A DNA stretch of 64,000 nt from Microtetraspora sp. NBRC 13810 (GTDB lineage: Bacteria > Actinomycetota > Actinomycetes > Streptosporangiales > Streptosporangiaceae), in NCBI RefSeq assembly GCF_030268685.1, contig NZ_BSRQ01000024.1, positions 82,968 through 146,967 on the forward strand. Reading direction: 5' to 3'. The notes beneath the pieces were generated by a model. That model was not told the origin of the DNA. It saw nothing but the letters and a program-made list of their open reading frames with translations, and did not search any database. Both the position numbers and the translations under genes were made by a program. Shown piece by piece: positions 52,796 to 63,064 of the stretch (positions are counted from its first letter, which is position 1; each line of letters opens with the position of its first letter).

Positions 52796-54026
52796 GGGAC
52801 TGGTGGCGGTGTTGCAGGAAGGCTTGTTCGGCGGCGTTGCCGGTCAGTGATCGGGCGGTCCGGTAGGCGTGCGCGGCTTCCGGGTGGCGGCCCAGGCGGC
52901 TCAGGAGGTCGGCGCGGACGGCGTGGAAGAGGTGGTAGCCGTGCAGGTCGAGGGGGTCCAGGAGGGCCAGCGCCGCCTCCGGGCCCGCCACCTCGGCCAC
53001 GGCCACCGCGCGGTTGAGAGCGACGACCGGGGTGGGGGTGAGGGTGAGGAGGTGGTCGTACAGGTGGAGGATCTGGCGCCAGTCGGTGGCGTTCGCCGTA
53101 CGGGCGTCGCTGTGCACGGCGTTGATCGCGGCCTGGATCTGGTACGGGCCGGGGCGGTCGCGCCGGAGGCAGGCGCGTACGAGGGCCTGGCCTTCGGCGA
53201 TCAGCGTGCGGTCCCAGCGGGTGCGGTCCTGGTCGGCCAGCGGGACGAGGACGCCGTCCGGCCCGGTGCGCGCCGGGCGCCTGGACTCGGTGAGCAGCAT
53301 GAGGGCGAGCAGGCCCGCGGCCTCGGGCTCGTCGGGCATGAGACCCACCAGGAGGCGGCCCAGGCGGATCGCCTCCGCGCCGAGGTCGTCGCGGCCCAGG
53401 CGGTCGCCCGAACTGGCCGTGTGACCCTCGTTGAAGATCAGGTAGATGACCGCCAGGACAGCCCGGAGACGGTCCGGCAGGTCGGCTTCGTCCGGGATCC
53501 GATAGGGGATGCGGGCGTCGCGGATCTTGCCCTTGGCGCGCACCAGCCGCTGGGCCATGGTGGGCTCGGGCACCAGGAACGCGCGGGCGATCTCCGCGGT
53601 GGTGAGCCCGCCCAGCAGCCGTAGCGTCAACGCGACCTGGGTGGCCGGGGCCAGCGCGGGATGGCAGCAGGTGAAGATCAGGCGCAGTCTGTCGTCGCGC
53701 ACCGGCCCCTCCTGCACGGGGTCGTCGGGGTCGTCGGGGGCGTGCAGCAGGGTGGCGCGGGCGTGCCGGTCGGCGCGGGACGCTTCCCTGCGGAGGTGGT
53801 CGATCGCCCGGCTGCGGGCGGTGGTGATGATCCACCCGGCCGGGCTCGGCGGCGGCCCGCCGGACGGCCAGCGCCGCGCCGCCACGGCGAACGCGTCCTG
53901 GACCGCCTCCTCGGCGAGGTCGATGTCGCCGAAGTCGCGGACCAGGACGGCCACCGCGCGGCCGTACTCCGCGCGGAAGACACGCTCGACATCCGAGGCG
54001 GGAACATCCGGCACGTCGGGCATCAT
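52779..54026 (-). CDS. ECF42-type RNA polymerase sigma factor
   Basis: 415 residues. Region 2 ([16 protein letters not shown]...[18 protein letters not shown]) and region 4 ([20 protein letters not shown] then [16 protein letters not shown]) are followed by the long ECF42-specific C-terminal extension with TPR-like [15 protein letters not shown] and [21 protein letters not shown]42 sigma factors have no anti-sigma and are linked to YCII/DGPF proteins, one of which is directly upstream. Targets are usually the DGPF gene itself. Confidence 0.92.
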   Translation of the reverse strand: MMPDVPDVPASDVERVFRAEYGRAVAVLVRDFGDIDLAEEAVQDAFAVAARRWPSGGPPPSPAGWIITTARSRAIDHLRREASRADRHARATLLHAPDDPDDPVQEGPVRDDRLRLIFTCCHPALAPATQVALTLRLLGGLTTAEIARAFLVPEPTMAQRLVRAKGKIRDARIPYRIPDEADLPDRLRAVLAVIYLIFNEGHTASSGDRLGRDDLGAEAIRLGRLLVGLMPDEPEAAGLLALMLLTESRRPARTGPDGVLVPLADQDRTRWDRTLIAEGQALVRACLRRDRPGPYQIQAAINAVHSDARTANATDWRQILHLYDHLLTLTPTPVVALNRAVAVAEVAGPEAALALLDPLDLHGYHLFHAVRADLLSRLGRHPEAAHAYRTARSLTGNAAEQAFLQHRHQSLPPTP

Positions 54027-54059
54027 GTCAGCTCCGCGTCCGCCCGGCCCCGGGGCGGG

Positions 54060-54422
54060 TCAGGGGAGATGGGTTTCGGGGGCGCCCTGGAAGGGGCGCA
54101 CCTCGACGGGGAGGGTGGTGGCCCGGGAGAGTCTGCCGGCCCAGTCCAGCGCGGCGTCGAGGTCGGCCGCCCGGATGACGGTCAGGCCGCCCACGTGCTC
54201 CTTGGCTTCGACGTAGGGGCCGTCGGTGGTGAGGACTTCGCCGTCCCGGACGCGTACGACGGTGGCGGTGGCCGCCTCGTGCAGCCCGCCGGCGAAGACC
54301 CAGGCGCCGGCGGCCCTGAGCTCCCGGTTGACGGCCTCGACGTCGCGCATGATGGGCTCCAGTGCCTCGGGGGCGAGGGGGCCGCCGTCGGGCTGCTGGA
54401 TGCTGAGCAGATAGTGCTTCAT
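54060..54422 (-). CDS. YCII-related DGPF-domain protein
   Basis: 120 residues. The fold begins MKHYLLSIQQPD and has the DGPYVEAKEHVGG (DGPF-type) motif and VEVRPF. It is the conserved partner of ECF42 sigma factors and is co-directional, about 34 bp upstream of the sigma gene. The chemical role is unknown; a ligand-binding or catalytic signalling role has been proposed for the family. Confidence 0.9.
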   Translation of the reverse strand: MKHYLLSIQQPDGGPLAPEALEPIMRDVEAVNRELRAAGAWVFAGGLHEAATATVVRVRDGEVLTTDGPYVEAKEHVGGLTVIRAADLDAALDWAGRLSRATTLPVEVRPFQGAPETHLP

Positions 54423-54515
54423 GGTTCGGGGGCTCCCTGGCGGGTGCGACGTGTGTGCGACGTGTGTGTGACGCTTCCGCCCTCTGTACGAACGGCGGCC
54501 CGCCGGATCGACAGA

Positions 54516-56495
54516 TCAGGACGGATCGATGCCGAGGGAATCTCTGGCGAGGCGGTGGAGCAGGGCGTCCAGCGCGGGATGGGTCTGGGGGGACCAGTGG
54601 TCGACGTGGCCGCGCAGGGTTTCGGCGCGGGCGTTCACCAGGCGCTCCGCCGTACAGCGGCCGGCTTCGGTGAGTTCCAGGAAGACGCCGGGGACGCGCT
54701 GGACGAGACCGGCGGCGACCAGGTGCTCGACGTGGGCCGGGTGCTCGGCGGCGGCGGGGACGCGGGAGGCCCTGGCGACGCGGCACAGGGCCGGCAGGGC
54801 GTCGGGCGGGAGGTCGACGCCCGCGCGGGCGGCGAGGTCGGCGTACACGTCGCTGGTGCACGGGGTGTCGTGGACGAGGACGCTCAGCATCCGCTCGGCC
54901 TCGGCGTCGCAGGTGCGCTGGGTGGGGACGCAGCCGAGCCCCTCGCCGTAGTCGGGGACGCGGGCGGTGTCGTGCAGCGGCGTCTTCTTGAGCAGCAGCG
55001 CCAGCACGAAGGCGAGCACCACGATCGGCACCGCCCACACGAAGGCGGCCGTGATGGCGTCGGAGTAGGCGGCGACGAGTTCGGTGCGCACGTCGGGCGG
55101 CAGCCGGTCCAGTGCGGTCGGGTCGCCGCGGGCGACGGCGCTCACGGCGGGCGGCAGGTCGGCGGTGTGCAGCACGCGGGCGACGTCGGCGCCCAGCCGG
55201 TCGGTGAAGATCGAACCGAACACGGCCGCCCCGCAGGCGCCGCCGAGGTTGCGGAAGAAGGCGGTGCCGGCGGTGGCCGTACCGAGGTCGCAGTAGCCCA
55301 CCGCGTTCTGCACCGTGGTCACCAGGACCTGGGTGACCATGCCGAGCCCGAGGCCGATCAGCAGGAAGAAGAGCCCCATGACCGGCAACGACGTCTCCGG
55401 CCCCATTTTGGACAGCAGATAGAGCGCGACGGCGGTGAGCCCGGCGCCCGCGACCGGGAACGTGCGACTACGCCCGGTGCGCTCGACGAGACGCCCGCTG
55501 ACGGCGGACCCGGCCAGCAGGCCCGCCACGGCCGGCCACAGGAAGAGCCCGGACGCCCCCGCCCCCGTGTCGTGCACGACCTGGAGGAACATCGGGATGA
55601 AGACGATGGAGCCGAACAGCGCGAAACCGGCCGCGAAGCCGATGGCCGAGCACAGGGCGAAGGCCGGGACGGCGAAGAGGTGCAGCGGCAGGATCGGCTC
55701 GGCGGCCCGCCGTTCGGTGATGACCCAGGCCGTGAGCAGCGCGGCCGTGACCGCCAGCAGACCGGCGATCATCGGGGCGGCGCCAAAACCGTCCAGCGAC
55801 TCCAGCAGGACCAGGGTGGTGGCGGCGGCGAAGAGGAGCAGCGCGCCGAGGTAGTCGATCCCGGTCCTGGACGCGGCCACGCGTTCCCCACGGCGCGGCG
55901 CGGCGGCGACGACCGCGAGTACGGCGACGCCGACCGGCAGGTTGAGGTAGAAGAGCCACCGCCAGCCGCCGTGTTCGGCCGGGAACCCGCCGAGGAGCAC
56001 GCCCGCCACGCTGGCGACGCCGAAGACGACGCCGAGGACTCTCTGGCAGCGGCCCCGGTGGCGGGCGGGCACGACCTCCTCGGCGGCGGCCTGGGCGAGC
56101 ACGATCATCCCGCCGCCGCCGAGGCCCTGGATCGCGCGGGAGCCGACGAGCTGGCCCATCGTCTCCGACAGGCCGGCCAGCAGCGACCCGGCGAGGAAGA
56201 CGGTGATGGCGGCGACCAGCAGCGTCTTGGAGGCGTGCCTGCCGCGGAGCCGGAACCACAGCGGGGCGCCGGCGGTCGCGGTGAGCATGTAGGCCGTGAC
56301 CACCCACGACAGGTGCCGCAGGCCGCCGAGATCGCCCGCCATCGTGGGCAGTGCCGCCGCCACGACGAGCTGACTGAGCGCCGCGAGCACCAGGCCGGCC
56401 ACGAGCGCGGACAGCACGAGCACCGGCCCGCGCTGCCGTCGCGGCGCGCCGACGCCGACCTCCGCTACCGGAGTGATCCCCCCGCGATCCTCCAC
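54516..56495 (-). CDS. DHA2-family MFS multidrug transporter with C-terminal helical domain
   Basis: 659 residues. Fourteen TM segments include the DHA2 motifs LSWVVTAYMLTATAGAPLW, RAIQGLGGGGMIVLAQ and GVLLGGFPAEHGGWRWLFYL. After the last TM (about residue 505), a 150-residue soluble tail has AHVEHLVAAGLVQRVPGVFL and LTEAGRCTAERLVNARAETL, resembling a MarR-like wHTH. Drug/proton antiport is the family role; the cytoplasmic tail could regulate it. Monocistronic, between the YCII and fmdB genes. Confidence 0.88.
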   Translation of the reverse strand: MEDRGGITPVAEVGVGAPRRQRGPVLVLSALVAGLVLAALSQLVVAAALPTMAGDLGGLRHLSWVVTAYMLTATAGAPLWFRLRGRHASKTLLVAAITVFLAGSLLAGLSETMGQLVGSRAIQGLGGGGMIVLAQAAAEEVVPARHRGRCQRVLGVVFGVASVAGVLLGGFPAEHGGWRWLFYLNLPVGVAVLAVVAAAPRRGERVAASRTGIDYLGALLLFAAATTLVLLESLDGFGAAPMIAGLLAVTAALLTAWVITERRAAEPILPLHLFAVPAFALCSAIGFAAGFALFGSIVFIPMFLQVVHDTGAGASGLFLWPAVAGLLAGSAVSGRLVERTGRSRTFPVAGAGLTAVALYLLSKMGPETSLPVMGLFFLLIGLGLGMVTQVLVTTVQNAVGYCDLGTATAGTAFFRNLGGACGAAVFGSIFTDRLGADVARVLHTADLPPAVSAVARGDPTALDRLPPDVRTELVAAYSDAITAAFVWAVPIVVLAFVLALLLKKTPLHDTARVPDYGEGLGCVPTQRTCDAEAERMLSVLVHDTPCTSDVYADLAARAGVDLPPDALPALCRVARASRVPAAAEHPAHVEHLVAAGLVQRVPGVFLELTEAGRCTAERLVNARAETLRGHVDHWSPQTHPALDALLHRLARDSLGIDPS

Positions 56496-56526
56496 ACGAG
56501 CAGGATAACCCTGGGTGGTGAGGTGG

Positions 56527-56850
56527 TTACGAGGTGGTGGACGCCGCGGCGGGCTTGCTCGGCTCGCTCTTGGCGGCGCCGCCGCCGCTGCCGGAGTCGG
56601 CGGCGGGCTTGGACTCGCTCGTGCTCTTGGACTCCGTCGAAGAGCTCTTGCCGGCCGCGGTCGTGCTGGTGGACGACCGGTTGTCGGTGCGGTAGAAGCC
56701 GGAACCCTTGAAGACGATGCCGACGGCCGAGAACACCTTACGCAGGGATCCGCTGCAGCTCGGGCACTCGGTGAGCGCGTCGTCGGTGAACTTCTGGACG
56801 ACTTCGAACTGCTCGGCGCAGGCGGTACAGGCGTACTGGTAGGTGGGCAC
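56527..56850 (-). CDS. FmdB-type zinc-ribbon protein
   Basis: 107 residues from GTG 56850, after GAGGAGGAGCG. The zinc ribbon has YACTACAEQFEVVQKF and ECPSCSGSLRKVF with four cysteines, then the GIVFKGSGFYRTD strand that defines the FmdB/CxxC_CxxC_SSSS family. A Ser/Thr-rich, acidic tail follows. These small proteins are near cell-wall or molybdenum genes, role unproven. Confidence 0.9.
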   Translation of the reverse strand: MPTYQYACTACAEQFEVVQKFTDDALTECPSCSGSLRKVFSAVGIVFKGSGFYRTDNRSSTSTTAAGKSSSTESKSTSESKPAADSGSGGGAAKSEPSKPAAASTTS

Positions 56851-56962
56851 GCGCTCCTCCTCTGTGATCCGCACCGGTTGGCACTCGATCGGTGCGACTG
56901 CTAATGGTACGCAGTTGAAAAGGTGCAACGCCAATCCGGTGTCCGCAATTCCGGGGGCGAGT

Positions 56963-58468
56963 TCAGCCGACGCCGTGCTCGCCGTACCATCCGGCCAGTT
57001 TGCCGCGGCGGCTCACGGCGCGCAGCCGCCGCTCGACGGCGTCGCGGCAGGCGGCGGTGGTGACCAGCAGGAGCTGGTCCTCGGTCCGGATCCGGGTGCT
57101 GTCGGAGGGCACGAAGGTGCGGCCCTCGCGGACGATGAGGGTGACGGCGGCCCCGGCGGGCAGGCGCAGCTCGAAGATCTCCACGCCGTGCAGCAGGGAG
57201 GACGGCGGCACCCGCACCTGGAGCAGGTCGGCGTTGAGCTCCTCCAGCGGCGCGGACTCCACCTCCAGGTCCTTGGCCTCGTCCGGCGCGGCCACCCGGA
57301 GCAGCCGCGCCACCAGTGGCAGCGTCGGCCCCTGCAACAGGGTGAACGCGATGACGATCACGAAGACCTCGTTGAACACCACCTCCGCGCCGGTCACCGA
57401 CGAAGCCCACGGGATGGTGGCGAGCACGATGGGCACGGCGCCGCGCAGGCCCGCCCAGGACAGGAACGCCTGCTCGCGCCAGCTCGGCGCGGCGACCCCG
57501 GCGAGCCGCACCAGGAACGACGAGACCGTCACGGACAGCGGGCGGGCGAGGAGGAGCAGCACCAGCCCGGCCACCATGCCGGGGACGATCGCGGACGGCA
57601 TCTCCATCGGGCTGGCGAGCATGCCGAGCATCACGAACAGGCCGATCTGCGCCAGCCAGGCCGCGCCCTCGGCGAAGCCCCGGGTGGCCGAGCGGTGCGG
57701 CAGCCGGGTGTTGCCGAGGATCAGCGCGGAGATGTAGACCGCGAGGAAGCCGCTGCCGTGCAGCAGGGCCGCGCCGCCGTACGCGACGAAGGTCAGCGCG
57801 AGGACGGCGATCGGGTAGAGGCCGGAGACGGGGAGGGCGATGCGGCGCAGGGCGTAGGCGCCGAGCGGGCCGACGAGGAGGCCGACGGCCGCGCCGATGA
57901 CCAGCTCGATGCCGGCTTCCATGACGAACTGCCACGGGTTCGGGACCGGGCCCGGGGTCTGGCTGAGCAGCACGACGACGATCACGGTGGGCGCGTCGTT
58001 GAAACCGGACTCCGCCTCCAGGATGCCGGCGAGGCGCGGCGGCAGCGGCAGCCTGCGCAGCACGGAGAAGACCGCGGCGGCGTCGGTGGAGGCGAGCACG
58101 GCGCCGAGCACCAGCGCGGTGCGCCAGTCCTCGCCGAGCAGCCGTTCCACGGCCAGCGCCACCACGACGATGCTGACCGCCACCCCGACCGTGGCCATGA
58201 CCAGCGCGGTCGGCACCGCGGACCGCACCTGCCGCCAGGAGGTGGTCAGGCCGCCTTCGGCGAGGATGAGCGCCAGCGCGGACAGCCCGATCTGCTGGGC
58301 GAGCGCGGCGTTCTCGAACTGGATGCCCAGGCCGGACTCGCCGAGGAGCAGGCCGAGCGCGAGGAAGATGAGCAGGCTGGGCAGCCCGCTGCGGTGGGCG
58401 AAGCGGACCGAGATGACGGCTGCGATGACCACGGCGGCGCCGAGCAGCAGCCAGACATCCACAACCAC
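56963..58468 (-). CDS. CPA1-type cation/proton antiporter with TrkA-C domain
   Basis: 501 residues. Thirteen hydrophobic segments include GLPSLLIFLALGLLLGESGL, ALVLGAVLASTDAAAVFSVL (TDA motif with key Asp) and SWAGLRGAVPIVLATIP. The C-terminal about 90 residues are a TrkA-C regulator (VPPSSLLHGVEIFELRLPAG). This is the NhaP2/YjcE-like potassium or sodium/proton antiporter class, with nucleotide or voltage control via TrkA-C. Monocistronic. Confidence 0.92.
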   Translation of the reverse strand: MVVDVWLLLGAAVVIAAVISVRFAHRSGLPSLLIFLALGLLLGESGLGIQFENAALAQQIGLSALALILAEGGLTTSWRQVRSAVPTALVMATVGVAVSIVVVALAVERLLGEDWRTALVLGAVLASTDAAAVFSVLRRLPLPPRLAGILEAESGFNDAPTVIVVVLLSQTPGPVPNPWQFVMEAGIELVIGAAVGLLVGPLGAYALRRIALPVSGLYPIAVLALTFVAYGGAALLHGSGFLAVYISALILGNTRLPHRSATRGFAEGAAWLAQIGLFVMLGMLASPMEMPSAIVPGMVAGLVLLLLARPLSVTVSSFLVRLAGVAAPSWREQAFLSWAGLRGAVPIVLATIPWASSVTGAEVVFNEVFVIVIAFTLLQGPTLPLVARLLRVAAPDEAKDLEVESAPLEELNADLLQVRVPPSSLLHGVEIFELRLPAGAAVTLIVREGRTFVPSDSTRIRTEDQLLLVTTAACRDAVERRLRAVSRRGKLAGWYGEHGVG

Positions 58469-58535
58469 TCGGTTCCCTTCGCCGGTTCCCTTCTACGATG
58501 AGGGCATTGTGTCGTACCGGGGCCGCCTGGGGCGA

Positions 58536-59117
58536 TCAACCGATTCTGACGATGCCGCTCGGCAGGGCCGCGAAACCCACCGGGCGGTCGTGCGGCTCGG
58601 CCGGCACTCCGTCGATCAGCTCGCCCTCGTGCAGCAGCGCGACCACCGGCACGTTCGGCCCGACCCTGGCCAGCGCCCGGTCGTAGGAGCCGCCGCCGCG
58701 GCCCAGCCGTACGCCGGTGGTCCGGTCCACGGCGAGCGCGGGCACGACGACGAGCGCGGCGGTGCGGATGGTGTCCACGCCGCGCCGCGTGTCGATCGGC
58801 TCCATGATGCCGAGGCGGCCGGGGGCGAGGGTGTCCGGGCCGTCGTAGACCGCCCAGTCGAGGTCGTCGTCGGGGCGCAGCACCGGCAGGATCACGGTGG
58901 CGCCGTGCTTCCACAGTGCGAAGACCAGCCCGTGTGTGGACGGCTCGTCCTCGGCCGACCAGTAGCACGCCACCAGGCCCGCCATCTGCACCCAGGGCCG
59001 GTCGAGGAGGTTTTCCCTGATCGCGGTGGAGGCCGCGCGCCGCTCGCTCTCCGGGATCGCCCTCCTGGCCGAACGGATCTCTCGCCGCAGCTCCAGCTTG
59101 TCCACAGGTCGCTCCAT
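58536..59117 (-). CDS. 5-formyltetrahydrofolate cyclo-ligase
   Basis: 193 residues from MERPVDKLELRRE. ATP-dependent folate enzyme: YWSAEDEPSTHGLVFALWK, then VVPALAVDRTTGVRLGRGGG and SYDRALA, the conserved phosphate/metal loop. It converts 5-formyl-THF to methenyl-THF. It is divergent from galU, sharing the 13-bp gap, a gene pair conserved in many actinomycetes. Confidence 0.92.
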   Translation of the reverse strand: MERPVDKLELRREIRSARRAIPESERRAASTAIRENLLDRPWVQMAGLVACYWSAEDEPSTHGLVFALWKHGATVILPVLRPDDDLDWAVYDGPDTLAPGRLGIMEPIDTRRGVDTIRTAALVVVPALAVDRTTGVRLGRGGGSYDRALARVGPNVPVVALLHEGELIDGVPAEPHDRPVGFAALPSGIVRIG

Positions 59118-59130
59118 TAGGGTTTCCTTC

Positions 59131-60030
<900 letters not shown>

Positions 60031-60045
60031 GCAGCGAGGATAGGT

Positions 60046-61293
60046 ATGTCACGAGGAGAGCACGATCACGGAGGCGGTCCGATGCGGTCGGTTGACGAGC
60101 ATCTCGCCACCATCCTCGGCACGGTGCGCACCCTGGCGCCGCTGGAGCTGGAGCTGGAGCGCGCGCTCGGCACCACGCTCGCCGAGGACGTCACCTCGCC
60201 GGTGGCGCTCCCGCCGTTCGACAACTCGGCGATGGACGGCTACGCCGTGCGCTGGGCGGATGTCGCGGAGGCCACCCCGGACGCTCCGGTGACGCTGCGC
60301 GTCGTCGAGGACGTGGCGGCGGGCGACGGCGGGCTCTACGCCGTCGGCCCGGGCCACGCGGCGCGGATCATGACCGGCGCGCCGGTGCCCGCGGGCGCCG
60401 ACGCGGTGGTGCCGGTGGAGTGGACCGACGGCGGCACCGTCTCCGTGACGATCGGCCGTTCCGCGCCACGCGGGCACGCGATCCGGCTGGCCGGTGAGGA
60501 CGTGCACGCGGGCGACACCGTGCTCGCCTCCGGCGCCAGGATCGGCGCCGCGCAGCTCGGCATCCTGGCCGGGGTCGGCAGGCGGCGGGTGCTGGTGCGC
60601 CCCCGCCCGCGCGTCGTGGTGCTCTCCACCGGCGCCGAGTTGGTCGAGCCCGGCTCGTCCCTCGGCGCCGGCCAGATCTGGGAGTCCAACAGCTACGCTC
60701 TCGCCGCCGCCGTACGCGAGATGGGCGCGGACGGCTTCCGCGCCGGAGTCGTCCCCGACGACCCGGCCGTCCTGCTCGACCAGCTCGACGCCCATCTGCT
60801 GCGCGCCGACGCGGTGATCACCACCGGCGGCGTGTCGATGGGCGCCTACGAGCCGGTCAAGCAGGCCCTTTCACCGCTCGGCACGGTCAGCTTCGACCGG
60901 GTCGCCATGCAGCCCGGCATGCCGCAGGGCTTCGGCGTGGTGGGCGAGGACCAGGTGCCGATCTTCGCGCTCCCCGGCAACCCGGTGTCGTCCTTCGTGT
61001 CCTTCGTGCTCTTCGTACGGCCGGCGCTGCGCAAGATGGGCGGCCTGCCGCCCGAGCCGGACCGGAGCGTGCCCGCGACCACCACCGAGGCGCTGCGCTC
61101 GCCCAAGGGCAGGCGCTCCTACCTGCGCGGGATGCTCTCCCGCCCGCCCGGTGGCCCCGCCACCGTCGCCCCCGTGCGCGGGCAGGGCTCCCACCAGCTC
61201 GCCGCCCTCGCCGCCGCCAACGCGCTCGTCGTCGTCCCCGAGGACGTCACCGAGCTGCCCGAGGGAGCAGAGGTTCAGGTGATCCCGCTGTGA
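60046..61293 (+). CDS. moeA: molybdopterin molybdenumtransferase MoeA
   Basis: 415 residues (or 403 from MRSVDEHL at 60082). Key features: DNSAMDGYAVRW, GHAARIMTGAPVPAGADAVV, VLSTGAELVEPG, ITTGGVSMGAYEP and FALPGNPVSSFVSFVLF. It inserts molybdate into adenylylated molybdopterin. The stop overlaps moaC by ATG/GTGA, so moeA-moaC-mog form one cofactor operon. Confidence 0.95.
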   Translation: MSRGEHDHGGGPMRSVDEHLATILGTVRTLAPLELELERALGTTLAEDVTSPVALPPFDNSAMDGYAVRWADVAEATPDAPVTLRVVEDVAAGDGGLYAVGPGHAARIMTGAPVPAGADAVVPVEWTDGGTVSVTIGRSAPRGHAIRLAGEDVHAGDTVLASGARIGAAQLGILAGVGRRRVLVRPRPRVVVLSTGAELVEPGSSLGAGQIWESNSYALAAAVREMGADGFRAGVVPDDPAVLLDQLDAHLLRADAVITTGGVSMGAYEPVKQALSPLGTVSFDRVAMQPGMPQGFGVVGEDQVPIFALPGNPVSSFVSFVLFVRPALRKMGGLPPEPDRSVPATTTEALRSPKGRRSYLRGMLSRPPGGPATVAPVRGQGSHQLAALAAANALVVVPEDVTELPEGAEVQVIPL

Positions 61294-61763
61294 CCGGCAA
61301 ACTGACCCACATCGACGAGTCCGGCGCCGCCCGCATGGTCGACGTCTCCGCCAAGGACGTCGGCGCCCGTACGGCCCGCGCCACCGGCAAGGTGCTGCTG
61401 AGCGGCGAGGCGGTCGCGATCCTGCGTTCGGGCGAGGTGCCCAAGGGGGACGCGCTGGGCGTGGCCAGGATCGCCGGGATCATGGGCGCCAAGCGGACGC
61501 CCGACCTGATCCCGCTGTGCCACCCGATCGCCCTGCACGGCGTCAAGGTGGACCTCGCGGTCGTGGACGACGGCGTGGAGATCACCGCGAGGGTGAAGAC
61601 CGCCGACCGTACCGGCGTTGAGATGGAGGCCCTCACGGCGGTCACCGTCGCCGCGCTGGCCCTCGTCGACATGGTCAAGGCGGTGGACCCGGCCGCGGTG
61701 ATCACCGGGGTCCGGGTCGAGGAGAAGACCGGCGGCAAGACCGGCGTCTGGACCAGGCCGTGA
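61290..61763 (+). CDS. moaC: cyclic pyranopterin monophosphate synthase MoaC
   Basis: 157 residues. LTHIDESGAARMVDVSAKD, then LIPLCHPIALHGVKVDLAV and GVEMEALTAVTVAALALVDM are exact MoaC signatures, including the catalytic Lys and His residues. With MoaA it makes cyclic pyranopterin from GTP. It overlaps both neighbours. Confidence 0.95.
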   Translation: MTGKLTHIDESGAARMVDVSAKDVGARTARATGKVLLSGEAVAILRSGEVPKGDALGVARIAGIMGAKRTPDLIPLCHPIALHGVKVDLAVVDDGVEITARVKTADRTGVEMEALTAVTVAALALVDMVKAVDPAAVITGVRVEEKTGGKTGVWTRP

Positions 61764-62239
61764 GGGGCCTCGTCGTCACCGTGTCCAACCGCGCCGCCGC
61801 GGGCGTCTACGCCGACACCTCGGGGCCGCTGCTCGCCGGCCTGCTCGCCGACGCCGGGTGCGCGCTGGTGGACGGGCCGGTGATCGTGCCCGACGGCGAG
61901 CCGGTCGAGGTCGCGCTGCGCACCGGCCTGGCCGAAGAGTACGACGTGATCGTGACCACCGGCGGCACCGGGCTGACCCCGACGGATCGCACGCCGGAGA
62001 TGACCCGCCGGGTGATCGATCGGGAGATTCCCGGCATCGCCGAAGCGATCAGGCTCGTGAACCGGGAGAAGGTGCCGGCGTCCGTCCTGTCCAGGGGTCT
62101 CGCCGGGCAGGCGGGGCGTACGCTGGTCGTCAACCTGCCCGGGTCCTCAGGCGGGGTGAGGGACGGCATGGCCGTCCTGGGCCCCATCCTGCGGCACGCG
62201 GTGGACCAGATCCGCGGAGGCGACCATCCGCGATCGTGA
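61760..62239 (+). CDS. mog: molybdopterin adenylyltransferase (Mog/MoaB family)
   Basis: 159 residues. The MoaB/Mog fold has VTVSNRAAAGVYADTSGPLL, VIVTTGGTGLTPTDRTPEMT and NLPGSSGGVRDGMAVLGPIL. It adenylylates molybdopterin before MoeA. The start overlaps moaC by GTGA. Whether it is MogA or MoaB is not decided by these motifs. Confidence 0.9.
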   Translation: MRGLVVTVSNRAAAGVYADTSGPLLAGLLADAGCALVDGPVIVPDGEPVEVALRTGLAEEYDVIVTTGGTGLTPTDRTPEMTRRVIDREIPGIAEAIRLVNREKVPASVLSRGLAGQAGRTLVVNLPGSSGGVRDGMAVLGPILRHAVDQIRGGDHPRS

Positions 62240-62295
62240 AACGTCGTAAAAAGGTGGGGATGCGGCGGTAAGCCCCTTGGGGGGATGATGGTGAG

Positions 62296-62940
62296 GTGGA
62301 TCGACTTCGTGGCTGGCCGGCGACGCTGACCGAGGGCCCCGTGGAGCTTCGGCCGCTGCGCCTGCGCGACGTCCGGGCCTGGCGGGAGACCCGGCTGCGC
62401 AACGCCAACTGGTTGCGTCCCTGGGAGCCGAGCAATCCCGAGACGCCGCTGTTCAGGACGGGCCTCGGCCCCTACATCTCGATGACGGGCACGCTCCGGC
62501 GCGAGGCCAGGCAGGGGCTCGCCCTGCCGTGGGTGGTGACCCACGAGGGCGTGTTCGCCGGGCAGCTCACCGTCGGCGCCATCGTCTGGGGCTCGGCCAG
62601 GTCGGCCCAGGTGGGCTACTGGATCGACGGCGCCCTGGCCGGCCGCGGCATCATCCCCACCGCCCTCGCCATGGCCGTCGACCACTGCTTCTTCACCACC
62701 GGACTGCACCGGCTGGAGGCCAACATCCGGCCTGAGAACCACGCCAGCCGCCGGGTGGTTGAGAAACTCGGATTCAGGGAAGAAGGCGTTCGGCGGCGCC
62801 AGCTGCACATCGACGGCGCATGGCGCGACCACATCTGTTACGCCCTCACCGTGGAGGACGCCCCACGGGGCCTGCTGGTCCAGTGGAGACGCGCCAGGGA
62901 GGCCGCCGCGCATGGTGGCGCCCCCCATGAAGAGGTTTGA
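62296..62940 (+). CDS. RimJ/RimL-type GNAT N-acetyltransferase
   Basis: 214 residues. GNAT core: VELRPLRLRDVRAWRETRL, the GYWIDGALAGRGIIPTAL acetyl-CoA loop, and RLEANIRPENHASRRVVEKL followed by GFREEGVRRRQLHIDG. Probably acetylates a ribosomal-protein or small-molecule amine. It sits just downstream of the molybdopterin operon, as seen in many actinomycetes, but the link may be only positional. Confidence 0.9.
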   Translation: MDRLRGWPATLTEGPVELRPLRLRDVRAWRETRLRNANWLRPWEPSNPETPLFRTGLGPYISMTGTLRREARQGLALPWVVTHEGVFAGQLTVGAIVWGSARSAQVGYWIDGALAGRGIIPTALAMAVDHCFFTTGLHRLEANIRPENHASRRVVEKLGFREEGVRRRQLHIDGAWRDHICYALTVEDAPRGLLVQWRRAREAAAHGGAPHEEV

Positions 62941-63064
62941 CGATCTCGCGACACACCGCACCGAATGCTCGTCAATTAGTGACACGCGGTCTTACGGTGC
63001 GTGACGTGAGCACATCGAAGACGCCAAGAGTTCCCAGGTGTCTTCGTGCTGCCCGGAGGTGGTC

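Noticed and set aside
53661..56711. 1016-residue plus-strand frame
   Set aside because: It lies opposite the ECF sigma, YCII and MFS genes, which have clear domains. The frame is His/Gln/Arg/Gly-rich with no motif.
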